Shown here: positions 26,219 through 34,885 of the stretch, in pieces | How positions within the stretch are numbered: position 1 is the stretch's first letter | Layout: each line of letters opens with the position of its first letter | NCBI RefSeq assembly: GCF_002976435.1 | Contig: NZ_PUGF01000010.1 | Span: 108,876-172,875 of the forward strand | Length of the DNA: 64,000 nt | Origin: Solimicrobium silvestre | GTDB lineage: Bacteria > Pseudomonadota > Gammaproteobacteria > Burkholderiales > Burkholderiaceae_D | Direction: 5' to 3' | Position numbers and translations under genes: made by a program | Notes under the pieces: generated by a model | Seen by the model: only the letters and a program-made list of their open reading frames with translations | Databases searched by the model: none | What the model was told of the DNA's origin: nothing

Positions 26219-27126
26219 TGACGACGACGGGTTTATCTCAACTATCGCAGCTGTCCCAATTGTTACCGGCCCATGAACATGATCTCGGCGGGGGCTTTAT
26301 TGTCCGCCGTTTACTACCTGCCGCTGTGCGTCAATCGGTCGGACCGTTTGTGTTCTTCGACCACTTCGGCCCCATCACAATCGAGCCAGGCAAAGGTAAT
26401 AATGTCCGCCCGCATCCGCATATTGGCTTAGCCACCGTCACTTATTTATTTGATGGTGCAATCGTGCATCGCGACAGTTTGGGGACAACTCAACAAATTG
26501 AACCCGGCGATATTAACTGGATGACGGCCGGTAGCGGCATTGTGCATTCCGAGCGTGAACCGGAAGCGCTGCAAGGCACCACGTATTGTTTGCACGGTCT
26601 TCAATTGTGGGTTGCTTTGCCAATTGATCAAGAAGAAGTGGCGCCAAATTTCATCCATACTTCGGCCAGCCAAATACCTGCGCTGCAAGTGGACGATGCC
26701 GAAGTGCGTGTATTAATCGGCGCTGCATTCGGAAAAATTTCACCGGTTGCTACGTTCTCGAATACTCTTTATTTAGACATTCAATTGCCAGAAAACGGCA
26801 CATTCACCTTGCCACCACTGGCCGCTGAAATGGCAGTCTATGCGTTGGAAAGTGATTTGACGATAGGTGAAAACAAGCTGTTCAAATACAGCTTGGGCGT
26901 CATTGCGCCGGGCAGCAGCACGCGTATTCATTCCACTTCTAAAACACGTCTCATCGTGTTGGGTGGCGAGCCGTTAGAGAGCAAACGCTGGATATGGTGG
27001 AACTTCGTTTCCAGCCGCAAAGAGCGCATAGATCAGGCCGCAAAAGATTGGCAGGAACAGCGGATGGGATCGGTAGCGGGTGATCCTGAATTTATTCCAT
27101 TGCCACCGACCAAAAAGACGAGTTAG
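26218..27126 (+). CDS. Pirin family protein
   Basis: A 302-residue bicupin of the pirin family. The N-terminal cupin carries the conserved metal-site region VRPHPHIGLATVTYLFDG and HRDSLG, followed by MTAGSGIVHSE; some pirins act as quercetinases, others as regulators. ATG 26218 overlaps the TGA of the preceding osmC-like gene; a GTG three bases earlier is possible. The C-terminal cupin ends about residue 260, and the tail (SSRKERIDQAAKDWQEQRM) is usual in this family. The exact substrate cannot be told from sequence. Confidence 0.88.
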   Translation: MTTTGLSQLSQLSQLLPAHEHDLGGGFIVRRLLPAAVRQSVGPFVFFDHFGPITIEPGKGNNVRPHPHIGLATVTYLFDGAIVHRDSLGTTQQIEPGDINWMTAGSGIVHSEREPEALQGTTYCLHGLQLWVALPIDQEEVAPNFIHTSASQIPALQVDDAEVRVLIGAAFGKISPVATFSNTLYLDIQLPENGTFTLPPLAAEMAVYALESDLTIGENKLFKYSLGVIAPGSSTRIHSTSKTRLIVLGGEPLESKRWIWWNFVSSRKERIDQAAKDWQEQRMGSVAGDPEFIPLPPTKKTS

Positions 27127-27210
27127 TTTGAGGTTTGTATCAAGGTTAATGCGGCCACTAAACTAAATTTGATTCAGCTTTATTCCGTAAATTAATCAGG
27201 AGTTAACTTT

Positions 27211-27864
27211 GTGACAGCGAGCCGGCAAGCACAAAACATGGTTGTGCTATTTGTTCACGGAATGGGGCGCACCCCAATCTCAGGCTTGGCAATGTTGCAT
27301 TTGTTGCGACGAGCAGGAATGCAAACGAGCTCTTTTTGCTACTCGACGGCATTTGACGATTTCCGCTCTATACAAGAGCGATTGGTGGCGCGCATCACTT
27401 CGTTGGCTGCATCGGAAAATTACATTGTTGTGGGTCATTCACTTGGTGGCGTTTTGTTGCGCGCAGCGCTTAACTCGCTACCAGCTAATACCAATCGCCC
27501 ACGTCATATTTTTTTGCTTGGGTCGCCAATTCATCCATCGCGTCTGGCACAACGGCTAAAGCACAATATTCTTTTTCGTGCACTTGCCGGTGACTGCGGC
27601 CAACTACTTTCATCATCCGAACGGATGGATCAAGTTGGCGCATTGAATGAACCAACAACAAGTATTGTTGGTGTGCGTGGGGTCGTCATTACTAAAATGT
27701 TTTTTGGTGATGCACCAAACGATGGCGTGGTTTCTGTAGCAGAAGCCAGTGCAACATGGATATCCGATCAACGCCAAGTTTCTACCGTTCACATGTTGCT
27801 CCCTTCCAGCAGGCGGGTCGCGGAAATAATCTGTAAGACGGTATTTGAAAATTCCGACAAGTAG
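27211..27864 (+). CDS. Alpha/beta-hydrolase fold protein (putative esterase/lipase)
   Basis: A 217-residue alpha/beta hydrolase. The oxyanion-loop region VVLFVHGMGRTP and nucleophile elbow VGHSLGG (Ser) are clear; a late His lies in STVHMLLPSSRR. No signal peptide. GTG 27211 has AGGAG about 8 bases upstream. It is 84 bp after the pirin gene and ends before a long inverted repeat. Similar small proteins are annotated as esterases or permease-like hydrolases; substrate unknown. Confidence 0.8.
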   Translation: MTASRQAQNMVVLFVHGMGRTPISGLAMLHLLRRAGMQTSSFCYSTAFDDFRSIQERLVARITSLAASENYIVVGHSLGGVLLRAALNSLPANTNRPRHIFLLGSPIHPSRLAQRLKHNILFRALAGDCGQLLSSSERMDQVGALNEPTTSIVGVRGVVITKMFFGDAPNDGVVSVAEASATWISDQRQVSTVHMLLPSSRRVAEIICKTVFENSDK

Positions 27865-27913
27865 TGCGAACAGGTTCAAGCTGATTGTGTACAAACACTG
27901 GCAACATGAATAA

Positions 27914-27985
27914 AGGGAGGCCGCTCTACCATTCCGTCAACATCCCACATTTTTAATGTTGACGAAATGGTAGAGAGGCCTCTCT
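27914..27985. repeat. Long imperfect inverted repeat between convergent genes
   Basis: A 30-base left arm (27914-27943) pairs with a 30-base right arm (27956-27985) at 27 of 30 positions, leaving a 12-base loop. It lies between the convergent hydrolase and ohr genes, so may end both transcripts, but no strong T-run follows on either strand and the stem is much longer than a usual terminator. Confidence 0.8.
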
Positions 27986-28017
27986 CTGTTCAACTACTTG
28001 CTTGGTATGAGAATAAT

Positions 28018-28446
28018 TTAAGCCAATACCAATTCAACGACAATGTTGCCGCGGGTTGCGTTGGAGTAAGGGCAAACTTGATGGGCACTATCGACTAAAT
28101 CTTGTGCAACGGTACGGTCAAGCCCTGGCAGGCTAATCACTAATTTTGCAGCAATACCAAAACCGGCAGGGATCGGGCCAATATCAATGCTGGCATCAAT
28201 CGACGCATCAGCAGGCACCGCGACTTTCTTCACTCCAGCAACATGTTTAATGGCTCCCATGAAGCAGGCAGAATAACCTGCCGCAAAAAGTTGCTCAGGG
28301 TTGGTGGCATTGCCGGCACCGCCCATCGCTTTGGGTGGAGATAATTTGACATCTAACAGCCCGTCATCAGTGACAGACCGTCCATCGCGCCCGCCGGTAG
28401 TGTGTGCGTGTGCGGTGTAGAGAACTTTCTCGAGTTTGGTAGCCAT
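28018..28446 (-). CDS. ohr: Organic hydroperoxide resistance protein Ohr
   Basis: Ohr (142 residues from ATG 28446) is a thiol peroxidase that detoxifies organic hydroperoxides. Both catalytic cysteines are at the standard positions, C61 (AAGYSACFMGA) and C125 (HQVCPYSNATRGN), and the N-terminus KVLYTAHAHTTGGRDGR is diagnostic. Longer in-frame starts upstream are rejected because AAGGA precedes ATG 28446 and the family begins here. No ohrR regulator gene is adjacent; a palindromic hairpin lies about 210 bp upstream. Confidence 0.94.
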   Translation of the reverse strand: MATKLEKVLYTAHAHTTGGRDGRSVTDDGLLDVKLSPPKAMGGAGNATNPEQLFAAGYSACFMGAIKHVAGVKKVAVPADASIDASIDIGPIPAGFGIAAKLVISLPGLDRTVAQDLVDSAHQVCPYSNATRGNIVVELVLA

Positions 28447-28927
28447 GCTGAATTCCTTTTTTAAGTAAGTTGAATTTCCGGTTTGTGCACCTTGAATCAA
28501 AAACATCAAATAGTGAAAAGCAAATGAATCGCCTGATCGGCTGGTAGATCGAATTCCATTGAAATTTAAACAAGTTGGATGGACTTTTCATGCTGTTAAA
28601 TAATTTAGCTTTATTAAGCTAGTCCCAGCTTAGCAGCTAGGCCGATGTGTTGCAATTTGCTATTTGTCTCCGTATAGATTTTTAATCTATACGCAAATAG
28701 CTACTATTTGATGACGATGCAAACGTGCTAAGGCGCAGCCGGCAGGCACATTAAGGAAATTGTTGCTCAATAGGATGAAAGTAATTCAGGTGCTGACGTG
28801 ATGCTGGGCGCATTTTCACGCGCCTTTTATCGTGAATTCGACCTTGAAGTAAGAAGTATTGCTGACTAGAATTTATATCATGCAACTTTTATAAATTGTG
28901 TGGTGATAAATAACAACGAGGCAATAA
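28447..28927. other. Divergent intergenic region between ohr and the chemoreceptor gene
   Basis: About 480 bp with the start regions of two divergent genes. Its main feature is the hairpin at 28659-28701. No coding frame with support and no RNA gene were recognised. Confidence 0.55.
28659..28701. promoter_or_regulatory. Two-part palindromic hairpin upstream of ohr
   Basis: Outer arms GCTATTTG (28659-28666) and CAAATAGC (28694-28701) and inner arms CGTATAGATT (28671-28680) and AATCTATACG (28684-28693) give an 18-bp stem with a four-base one-sided bulge and a TTT loop. The inner dyad has the look of a protein-binding operator; it may equally be an RNA structure. Confidence 0.5.
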
Positions 28928-30640
28928 ATGAATATCGCAAACTTAAAGATTGGCACACGGCTAGGGATTGCCTTTGCGTTCATATTGACGCTACTTATTG
29001 TTGTAGCGTTTGTTGGTATTTTAAACATGTCCAAGATGGATACGGGAACCCATGAGTTGGTGCATGTCGCCTTTGTTAAAACCAAACTTTCTTATGATGC
29101 TCTTGATAATGTTCGAGGAAGTATGTCGCGGGTGTTTGAAATGGTTGGAATGACTGACGATCAGGAAATAGGGAGGGTGAGAGAACGTCTTCAATCTAAT
29201 ACAACTAAATTTGATGATGCTTTGAACAAGTTAGAGCCACTCATGTCGACGCCAGAGGGGAAAGAATTATTTTTAAAAATTAAAGAAACGCATATCGGCT
29301 ATATCAACTCGGTTGCTAAAGTGCTGGGACTGGTATCGGCGAGTAAACATGATGAGGCATCAAAATTAGCCTATGGAGAAACGTATGCTGCGTTACATGC
29401 TTTTGCCGACACCCTGCGTGCAATGGCTGACCTCCAACAAAAACACTTTGAGCAAGGTGGTGAGCAAAGTGAACAAACTTACGCAAGCGCGAGAAATCAG
29501 GTAACTGTTTTGAGTGTGCTTGCTGTGCTTCTTGGTGTATTTGGTGCCGTGTGGATTGCCCGATCAATCACTGTTCCGCTGGTTAAAGCAGTGTCCCTTG
29601 CCGAAACGATTGCTTCAGGTGATTTAACTAGTCAATTTGGAGTTCAATGCGAGGATGAAACTGGGCAATTGATGAGAGCGCTGCAAGAAATGAACGACAA
29701 TTTGATGAAAATTGTTGGAGAGGTTCGTGTCGGAACTGAAACCATATTGACGGCATCCCGTGAGATTTCGCAAGGTAATTTGGATTTATCTTCTCGTACA
29801 GAAGCGCAAGCTGGCGCTCTGGAAGAAACGGCGTCATCAATGGAAGAATTAACGAGTACCGTTAAACAAAATGCCGACAACGCATTGCAAGCGAATAAGC
29901 TGGCCCAGAATGCGTCGAGCGTTGCTACTAAAGGGGGAAGCGTTGTTTCAAATGTCGTCGACACCATGGGCGCAATCAATACGTCGGCAAAAAAAATCGT
30001 GGATATTATCAGTGTTATCGATGGCATTGCGTTTCAAACTAATATCTTAGCGTTGAACGCCGCTGTGGAAGCTGCGCGTGCTGGCGAGCAGGGGCGTGGA
30101 TTTGCCGTAGTCGCTTCCGAAGTACGCAACTTAGCGCAACGATCTGCTGCGGCAGCAAAGGAAATCAAAGAGCTCATTGGTGATTCAGTTGAAAAAGTTG
30201 AAGCGGGTAGCGCGCTCGTTAATGAGGCGGGGGCGACGATGACTGAAGTTGTGACCAGCATCAAGCTAGTCACCGATATCATGGCCGAGATCACTGCAGC
30301 TAGTCAGGAACAATCGCAGGGTATTGATCAAATTAATCAAGCTATTGTTGAGATGGATAATGTTACGCAGCAAAATGCCGCGTTGGTCGAGGAGGCCGCA
30401 GCTGCTGCCGGATCAATGCAGGAGCAAGCCAGCAATTTGATGGAAGTGGTCAATGTGTTTAAGCTCAATAATAATCAAGTTTCGTCTAGCAGAGCTGCGC
30501 CAAAAAAAGTGGCCAACACGCACTCTCACGGTATGCAGGTAAGAGGAAAACCGAATCAAGCCTTTAAGAGACCTGCGTCTGCACTCATCAAACATACGGA
30601 ACACAAAACCCCGGTTGGCGATGATTTTGAGGAGTTTTAA
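28928..30640 (+). CDS. Methyl-accepting chemotaxis protein
   Basis: A 570-residue chemoreceptor: N-terminal membrane helix (about 12-34), a periplasmic four-helix-bundle-type sensor (35-190), second membrane helix (about 191-212), HAMP domain, and a long cytoplasmic signalling domain with the highly conserved tip GIAFQTNILALNAAVEAARAGE (identified here at about 365-386, given by landmark GIAFQTN). The ligand is not evident. The C-terminus ends DDFEEF, which resembles the CheR-tethering pentapeptide of Tar/Tsr but has Phe instead of Trp. GAGG precedes ATG 28928. It is the only receptor in the window. Confidence 0.94.
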   Translation: MNIANLKIGTRLGIAFAFILTLLIVVAFVGILNMSKMDTGTHELVHVAFVKTKLSYDALDNVRGSMSRVFEMVGMTDDQEIGRVRERLQSNTTKFDDALNKLEPLMSTPEGKELFLKIKETHIGYINSVAKVLGLVSASKHDEASKLAYGETYAALHAFADTLRAMADLQQKHFEQGGEQSEQTYASARNQVTVLSVLAVLLGVFGAVWIARSITVPLVKAVSLAETIASGDLTSQFGVQCEDETGQLMRALQEMNDNLMKIVGEVRVGTETILTASREISQGNLDLSSRTEAQAGALEETASSMEELTSTVKQNADNALQANKLAQNASSVATKGGSVVSNVVDTMGAINTSAKKIVDIISVIDGIAFQTNILALNAAVEAARAGEQGRGFAVVASEVRNLAQRSAAAAKEIKELIGDSVEKVEAGSALVNEAGATMTEVVTSIKLVTDIMAEITAASQEQSQGIDQINQAIVEMDNVTQQNAALVEEAAAAAGSMQEQASNLMEVVNVFKLNNNQVSSSRAAPKKVANTHSHGMQVRGKPNQAFKRPASALIKHTEHKTPVGDDFEEF

Positions 30641-30695
30641 TAATTTAAATATGCGTGGAAATTATTTTCTATATTCGAGCTAGTTGGAGGACTTA

Positions 30696-30893
30696 ATGGA
30701 AAATCCAAAAACTAACGTGGTCGTTGACGGTCGGAATGTACAGGTTGTAGAGGCGCTATTTCTTATGCGTGATCATCTGCTTGATTTGTCAGATGCATTG
30801 CAAAACTTGTTATTTGAACTGGATTTGCAGGGACGTAATGAGGTAGAGATGAGCACAAATAAGCTCTTGCAACGATTAAAGCAGCAAAAGTAA
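30696..30893 (+). CDS. Small conserved-looking protein downstream of the chemoreceptor
   Basis: A 65-residue, mainly helical, acidic protein (QVVEALFLMRDHLLDLSDAL) without signal peptide or membrane segment. TTGGAGG lies 5-11 bases before ATG 30696, strong support for translation. It is 55 bp after the receptor and on the same strand, so it may be cotranscribed. I do not recognise the family; an accessory role in receptor function is only suggested by position. Confidence 0.6.
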   Translation: MENPKTNVVVDGRNVQVVEALFLMRDHLLDLSDALQNLLFELDLQGRNEVEMSTNKLLQRLKQQK

Positions 30894-31013
30894 TATCGCA
30901 GGGAATGGTGGGGAGTTTTATTTGCATAACCTGATCTCTATGAGCTGAGTATCGTCAGGGAATGGAATTTTTCTTGGATCTATTTTCAATATCGACTTGC
31001 GGAGAATGAAGTA

Positions 31014-31772
31014 ATGAATAGATCCGTATTTTTATCACGGTACTGCATCGTAGGTTGGTTGATGGTTTTGCTTTATAGTTTCCCGCTGAAGGCGACTGAA
31101 TTGCAGGTGGTGACAGATGATATGCCGCCCTTAAATTACGTAGAGCAGGGCGTAGTTACCGGCTTTGCCACTGAAGTATTACAGGCGACGTTACACGCAG
31201 CAGGTCTTCAAGCTAGTTTTACGGTTTTTCCATGGGCGCGTGCGTACCAAACCGCGTTGACACAGCCAAATACGCTGATTTTTCCAACCACCCGCACGCC
31301 AGAGCGCGAATCGCTATTTGCTTGGGTTGGGCCGATTATTCCCCGTGAAATTTTTGTTTATAAATTACGTGAGCGGAATGATATTCGAATGGATAAACTG
31401 TCTGATGCCGCTAACTATCATGTCGGGCTAATTCGCGCCTATGCTTCCAGTAAGGATTTTTTAAGCGCAAGCGGAGTCGCAGAAAATAAAATTGACTATG
31501 CCCCGACAGAAGAATCCAATATGAAAAAATTGTTTTTAAAGCGCATAGACTTAATTATTTCCGATGAGCTGAGTGCTGCTTTTTGGGCGAAATCACTGAA
31601 TAGAAAAAATGAAGAGTTGGAGCAGGTGCTGCTATTTGATAGCCGTTACAGCTATTATTTTGCGCTGAACAAACAAAGTGACCCGAAGATGCTTGCCAAA
31701 TTACGTGCCGCTTTGGCGGAAGTTCAATCGTCTGGGCAAGTAAAAAAACTTCGAGACAAATATCTGCATTGA
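31014..31772 (+). CDS. Periplasmic amino-acid-type substrate-binding protein (SBP_bac_3)
   Basis: A 252-residue exported solute-binding protein. A signal peptide (about 1-27, ending KATE) is followed by a type II binding-protein domain: LQVVTDDMPPLNYVEQGVVTGFATEVL, then FPWARAYQ and FPTTRTPER, typical of short stand-alone family-3 proteins. No ABC permease or ATPase gene is adjacent, so it may serve as a sensor-like or orphan binding protein rather than a transporter part. GGAG stands 8 bases or so before ATG 31014. Confidence 0.84.
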   Translation: MNRSVFLSRYCIVGWLMVLLYSFPLKATELQVVTDDMPPLNYVEQGVVTGFATEVLQATLHAAGLQASFTVFPWARAYQTALTQPNTLIFPTTRTPERESLFAWVGPIIPREIFVYKLRERNDIRMDKLSDAANYHVGLIRAYASSKDFLSASGVAENKIDYAPTEESNMKKLFLKRIDLIISDELSAAFWAKSLNRKNEELEQVLLFDSRYSYYFALNKQSDPKMLAKLRAALAEVQSSGQVKKLRDKYLH

Positions 31773-31880
31773 TGCAAGGTAAATCTTGGGCGTGTGCTCT
31801 TCCCTGGAGCATCTCGGTGGCGTAAATGAAATAACCAGTTAAAACTAACGGGTTATTGAGGGAGGAAGGTTGGAGTTGAG

Positions 31881-32041
31881 CCTATGTCCCCCAATGCTCT
31901 ACAGACAGTGCCACATAATCTTTGCGATGCGTAGTCGACTTTCTCTAAAGACTCTACCGCTGTTGCCAGTCCGCCCAAGGGGGACTGTGCAGAGCTGGCA
32001 ATCAATTAGCTGTTAATGCATCGCCAATTCAATATGCAGTG
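31881..32041 (-). pseudogene. Decayed partial copy of tmRNA (ssrA remnant)
   Basis: This stretch, read on the minus strand, matches the interior and 3' part of the intact tmRNA at 37279-37639 in order and orientation. Shared blocks are CTCTACAGACAGT (31897-31909 against 37318-37330, identical), the 19-mer at 31951-31969 against 37458-37476 (18 of 19), and the tag-end region 31998-32019 against 37508-37530. The segment with several pseudoknots is shortened and the T-arm (31881-31895) is degenerate, with no CCA end. The tag frame no longer gives a normal peptide. Its upstream edge runs into the 3' end of the phospholipase D-like gene. Confidence 0.82.
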
Positions 32042-33021
32042 CCACCCTTGAAATCGCTCGTTAATGTTGCGTTTAATGACGATAAAATATCACTGTCAGT
32101 CAGCGTTAAGCCAAGCTCACGATTCTTGTTCAACGAGGTGTTCGAGAAATTTTCTGATCCCATGTAGGCTTTGGCAGCGGTATAACCGAAGTCGGCAATA
32201 ATGACTTTCGCATGAATATACAGTGGAGCTGTAGCCGCATAAGTGGCAATTTTTACGCCAGCGGTTTTCAACTGATTCAACTCTGTCGCGTAGTCGCTAT
32301 TAGCGGTCATTGTTACCTCAACTTGGACACCACGTTTAGCCGCACTAGCCAATGCAGCAGCTATCGCGGTATCGTCCATTTCTTCGTTTTCCACTTTCAA
32401 ATTATATTTAGCGCCATTGATCAGTGCCAGCAACACAGACTGTGAGTTGGTCGGGCTCCACACCAAGTCATCACCCAGTGCCGGTGTAATCGCTTTGTTA
32501 GCGAAATCAGCATTGAATACTGCTTCAATGGCTTTGATATCGTTAGCATCATTTTCAATAACAGCAAAATCGCGGCTAGTTGAATAGTATTGCGAAGAGA
32601 GATTTAGCGTCATGATTGCAGCGGTCGTGCCGTCCACAGTAATCGTTTTTTTGTGCGTATATGTATAGGCCGTATTTGCCCAATGTACTTGAACACCATG
32701 CGCTGCCAGCAATGTATACGCTGCTTGATTGTTGCTCTTTTCATTGTCTTGATCAAGTATCACTCTAACGGTGACGCCGTTGCTGGCAGCCTGTACTAAC
32801 AGATTCTCAGCCGTGGTATCGGTCAATTCATACATCGTCATATCAATTGTTTTTTTCGCCGAATTAATCAAGTCATAGATCGAGGTCAGCCCCTGGCTTG
32901 GTTCGGTAACCAGTGTGCGCGTAACGGACGTAGTTGCCTCAACAGCGTTGGCAGAAAGCAAGACGAATGATGAGAGCATTAGCGTCAGAGCAGAGTTTTT
33001 AAAACTGTTACGATTAATCAT
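32029..33021 (-). CDS. Exported phospholipase D-like protein with two HKD motifs
   Basis: A 330-residue protein with a signal peptide (about 1-30) and two phospholipase D-type catalytic motifs: H123-K125-D130 (HKKTITVD) and H270-K272-D277 (HAKVIIAD), each followed by Ser/Asn-rich LNLSSQ and GSENFSN. The family includes nucleases, phospholipases and phosphodiesterases; substrate is unknown, with export implying a periplasmic or extracellular one. Its last codons (T-A-Y-stop) fall within sequence aligned to a tmRNA remnant, so the present C-terminus may be acquired by recombination. Confidence 0.85.
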   Translation of the reverse strand: MINRNSFKNSALTLMLSSFVLLSANAVEATTSVTRTLVTEPSQGLTSIYDLINSAKKTIDMTMYELTDTTAENLLVQAASNGVTVRVILDQDNEKSNNQAAYTLLAAHGVQVHWANTAYTYTHKKTITVDGTTAAIMTLNLSSQYYSTSRDFAVIENDANDIKAIEAVFNADFANKAITPALGDDLVWSPTNSQSVLLALINGAKYNLKVENEEMDDTAIAAALASAAKRGVQVEVTMTANSDYATELNQLKTAGVKIATYAATAPLYIHAKVIIADFGYTAAKAYMGSENFSNTSLNKNRELGLTLTDSDILSSLNATLTSDFKGGTAY

Positions 33022-33425
33022 TTTTTTATTCCATAACGTTGTTAGTCGGATCTATATCATGACCATTAAGCATGACTAAACAATGACATGGAGCTTTGGG
33101 TGTTGGATTAATGCAATGATTATTGCCCGAAGGAATCGATTGTTCTACGGAAATATTTTCATATAGAAATTATTTCAACTGTCTCCGTTTTGGGTTTTTT
33201 GCCGAAATTTTTTTGGCCTTTTGAAAGCAAAAACAAGCAAGCCATCAAATTCCCTTAGATAGATTTGTCCCGATGCAAACTTAATTTGAGTAAAACTTAA
33301 TTTGAATCAAACGCAATGCGTGTTATCGAACAGAAGTGCATTACCCTACCGTTTATTCTAGCTAGCGATATCTATTCATTTGTCCTAATAATGATTTATC
33401 CCATACTGATCAAGCGAAAGTGAGC
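33022..33425. other. Intergenic region upstream of the NRAMP-like gene
   Basis: About 400 bp between divergent genes. It contains a short direct repeat, AAACTTAATTTGA in two copies near 33277 and 33294, spaced 17 bp. This might be a regulator site but is unassigned. No gene was recognised. Confidence 0.5.
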
Positions 33426-34715
33426 ATGTCAAATTACTCGGACACGGAAGTTATCGACTCATCGAACGAAACATGGGGGAATCAGTTAGGCCCAGGTTTA
33501 ATCACAGGTGCTGCTGATGACGACCCTAGCGGTATCGCCACCTATTCGCAGGCTGGGGCTCAGTTTGGTTACAACATGTTATGGACGCTGGTCCTAACGT
33601 ATCCATTTATGGTTGCGATACAAGTGATTAGCGCAAAAATTGGTCGCGTCAGTGGGCATGGTTTGGCAACGAATATTTATCGGCATTTTCCCGCTTGGCT
33701 TTTGTATTTTTTAGTTGGACTGTTACTGGTTGCTAATACCATTAACATTGCTGCGGATGTCGCTGCGATGGGTGCTGCGCTGAAACTGCTGATCGGTGGC
33801 CCGGCGCATTTCTACGCAATGGGTTTTGGCGTGATCTCCTTAGTACTGCAAATTTTTATTCCTTATTTTCGCTACGTGCGTGTACTGAAATGGCTGACAT
33901 TGGCTTTGTTTGCCTATGTCGGGATTATATTCGTCGTACAAATTCCTTGGGACATCGTACTTAAGAGAACGTTCTTACCGCATTTATCATTAAATGCCGC
34001 ATTTATTACCACTGTGGTTGCGGTATTTGGAACGACCATCAGCCCCTACCTATTTTTTTGGCAAGCGTCGCAAGAGGTTGAAGAGCAACGGGCCAATCAA
34101 CAGGCTAAGCCGATTAGATATGCCCCTAATCAGGCCAGCGCCAATTTTCATCGCATCAAGCTTGATACCGTAATTGGAATGGGGTTTTCTAATATCGTGG
34201 CTTATTTTATTGTGCTCACGACAGCGGTAACGCTAAATTTGCATGGCGTAACGAATATTCAGACATCGGAGCAAGCAGCATCAGCCTTGCGACCCATTGC
34301 GGGCGAATTCGCATTTTGGCTTTTTAGTGCCGGTATTATAGGTACTGGATTTCTAGCCGTTCCTGTTTTGGCCGGATCAGCTGCTTATGCAATGGCAGGA
34401 GCACTGCAATGGAAAAATAGTCTGGCTCTGAAACCCTTATTGGCAAAACGGTTTTACGGGATCATTACCTTGGCTACCTTGCTTGGTGTAGCACTTTGTT
34501 TCACACCGATTGATCCGATTAAATCGCTCTACTGGAGCGCAGTCATTAATGGCGTTATCTCCGTGCCCATTATGGTCGTGATGATGTTAATGGCATCTCG
34601 TTCCGACATCATGGGGGAATTTGTAATAAGTCTTCGGCTGCGATTGTTGGGATGGGGAGGAACCATCGTTATGGCAATCGCCGTCGCAGCCATGTTCTGG
34701 TCGATAGGCAAATAA
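33426..34715 (+). CDS. NRAMP-superfamily divalent metal transporter, noncanonical site
   Basis: A 429-residue inner-membrane protein with about 11 predicted helices and NRAMP architecture. The helix-1 metal motif, DPGN in classical MntH-type transporters, reads D33-P-S-G here, and the helix-6 motif, usually with Met-Pro-His, reads I205-S-P-Y. Loss of both Asn and Met ligands argues against ordinary Mn/Fe selectivity. A GTG at 33420 would add two residues; ATG 33426 is preferred. Two minus-strand small envelope genes follow downstream. Confidence 0.85.
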   Translation: MSNYSDTEVIDSSNETWGNQLGPGLITGAADDDPSGIATYSQAGAQFGYNMLWTLVLTYPFMVAIQVISAKIGRVSGHGLATNIYRHFPAWLLYFLVGLLLVANTINIAADVAAMGAALKLLIGGPAHFYAMGFGVISLVLQIFIPYFRYVRVLKWLTLALFAYVGIIFVVQIPWDIVLKRTFLPHLSLNAAFITTVVAVFGTTISPYLFFWQASQEVEEQRANQQAKPIRYAPNQASANFHRIKLDTVIGMGFSNIVAYFIVLTTAVTLNLHGVTNIQTSEQAASALRPIAGEFAFWLFSAGIIGTGFLAVPVLAGSAAYAMAGALQWKNSLALKPLLAKRFYGIITLATLLGVALCFTPIDPIKSLYWSAVINGVISVPIMVVMMLMASRSDIMGEFVISLRLRLLGWGGTIVMAIAVAAMFWSIGK

Positions 34716-34885
34716 CTGATGAGATAGTAGCGGGTGGCATGATGAACAAATTTAGTTTAGTTCATTAGCCGTTCTAAACAGTGGGGTGGGGCAGTACCAG
34801 AAATGCGGTTGAGTAGATTAGGCAGCAGATTGTGACTGATTTTATCCCTGCTAATGCTCAACCGTGTAAGAGCAAACATAACCGC

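Noticed and set aside
31860..32020. A functional second tmRNA
   Set aside because: It lacks the 5' acceptor half, intact T-arm, CCA and a normal tag frame, so it is treated as a relic rather than a working gene.
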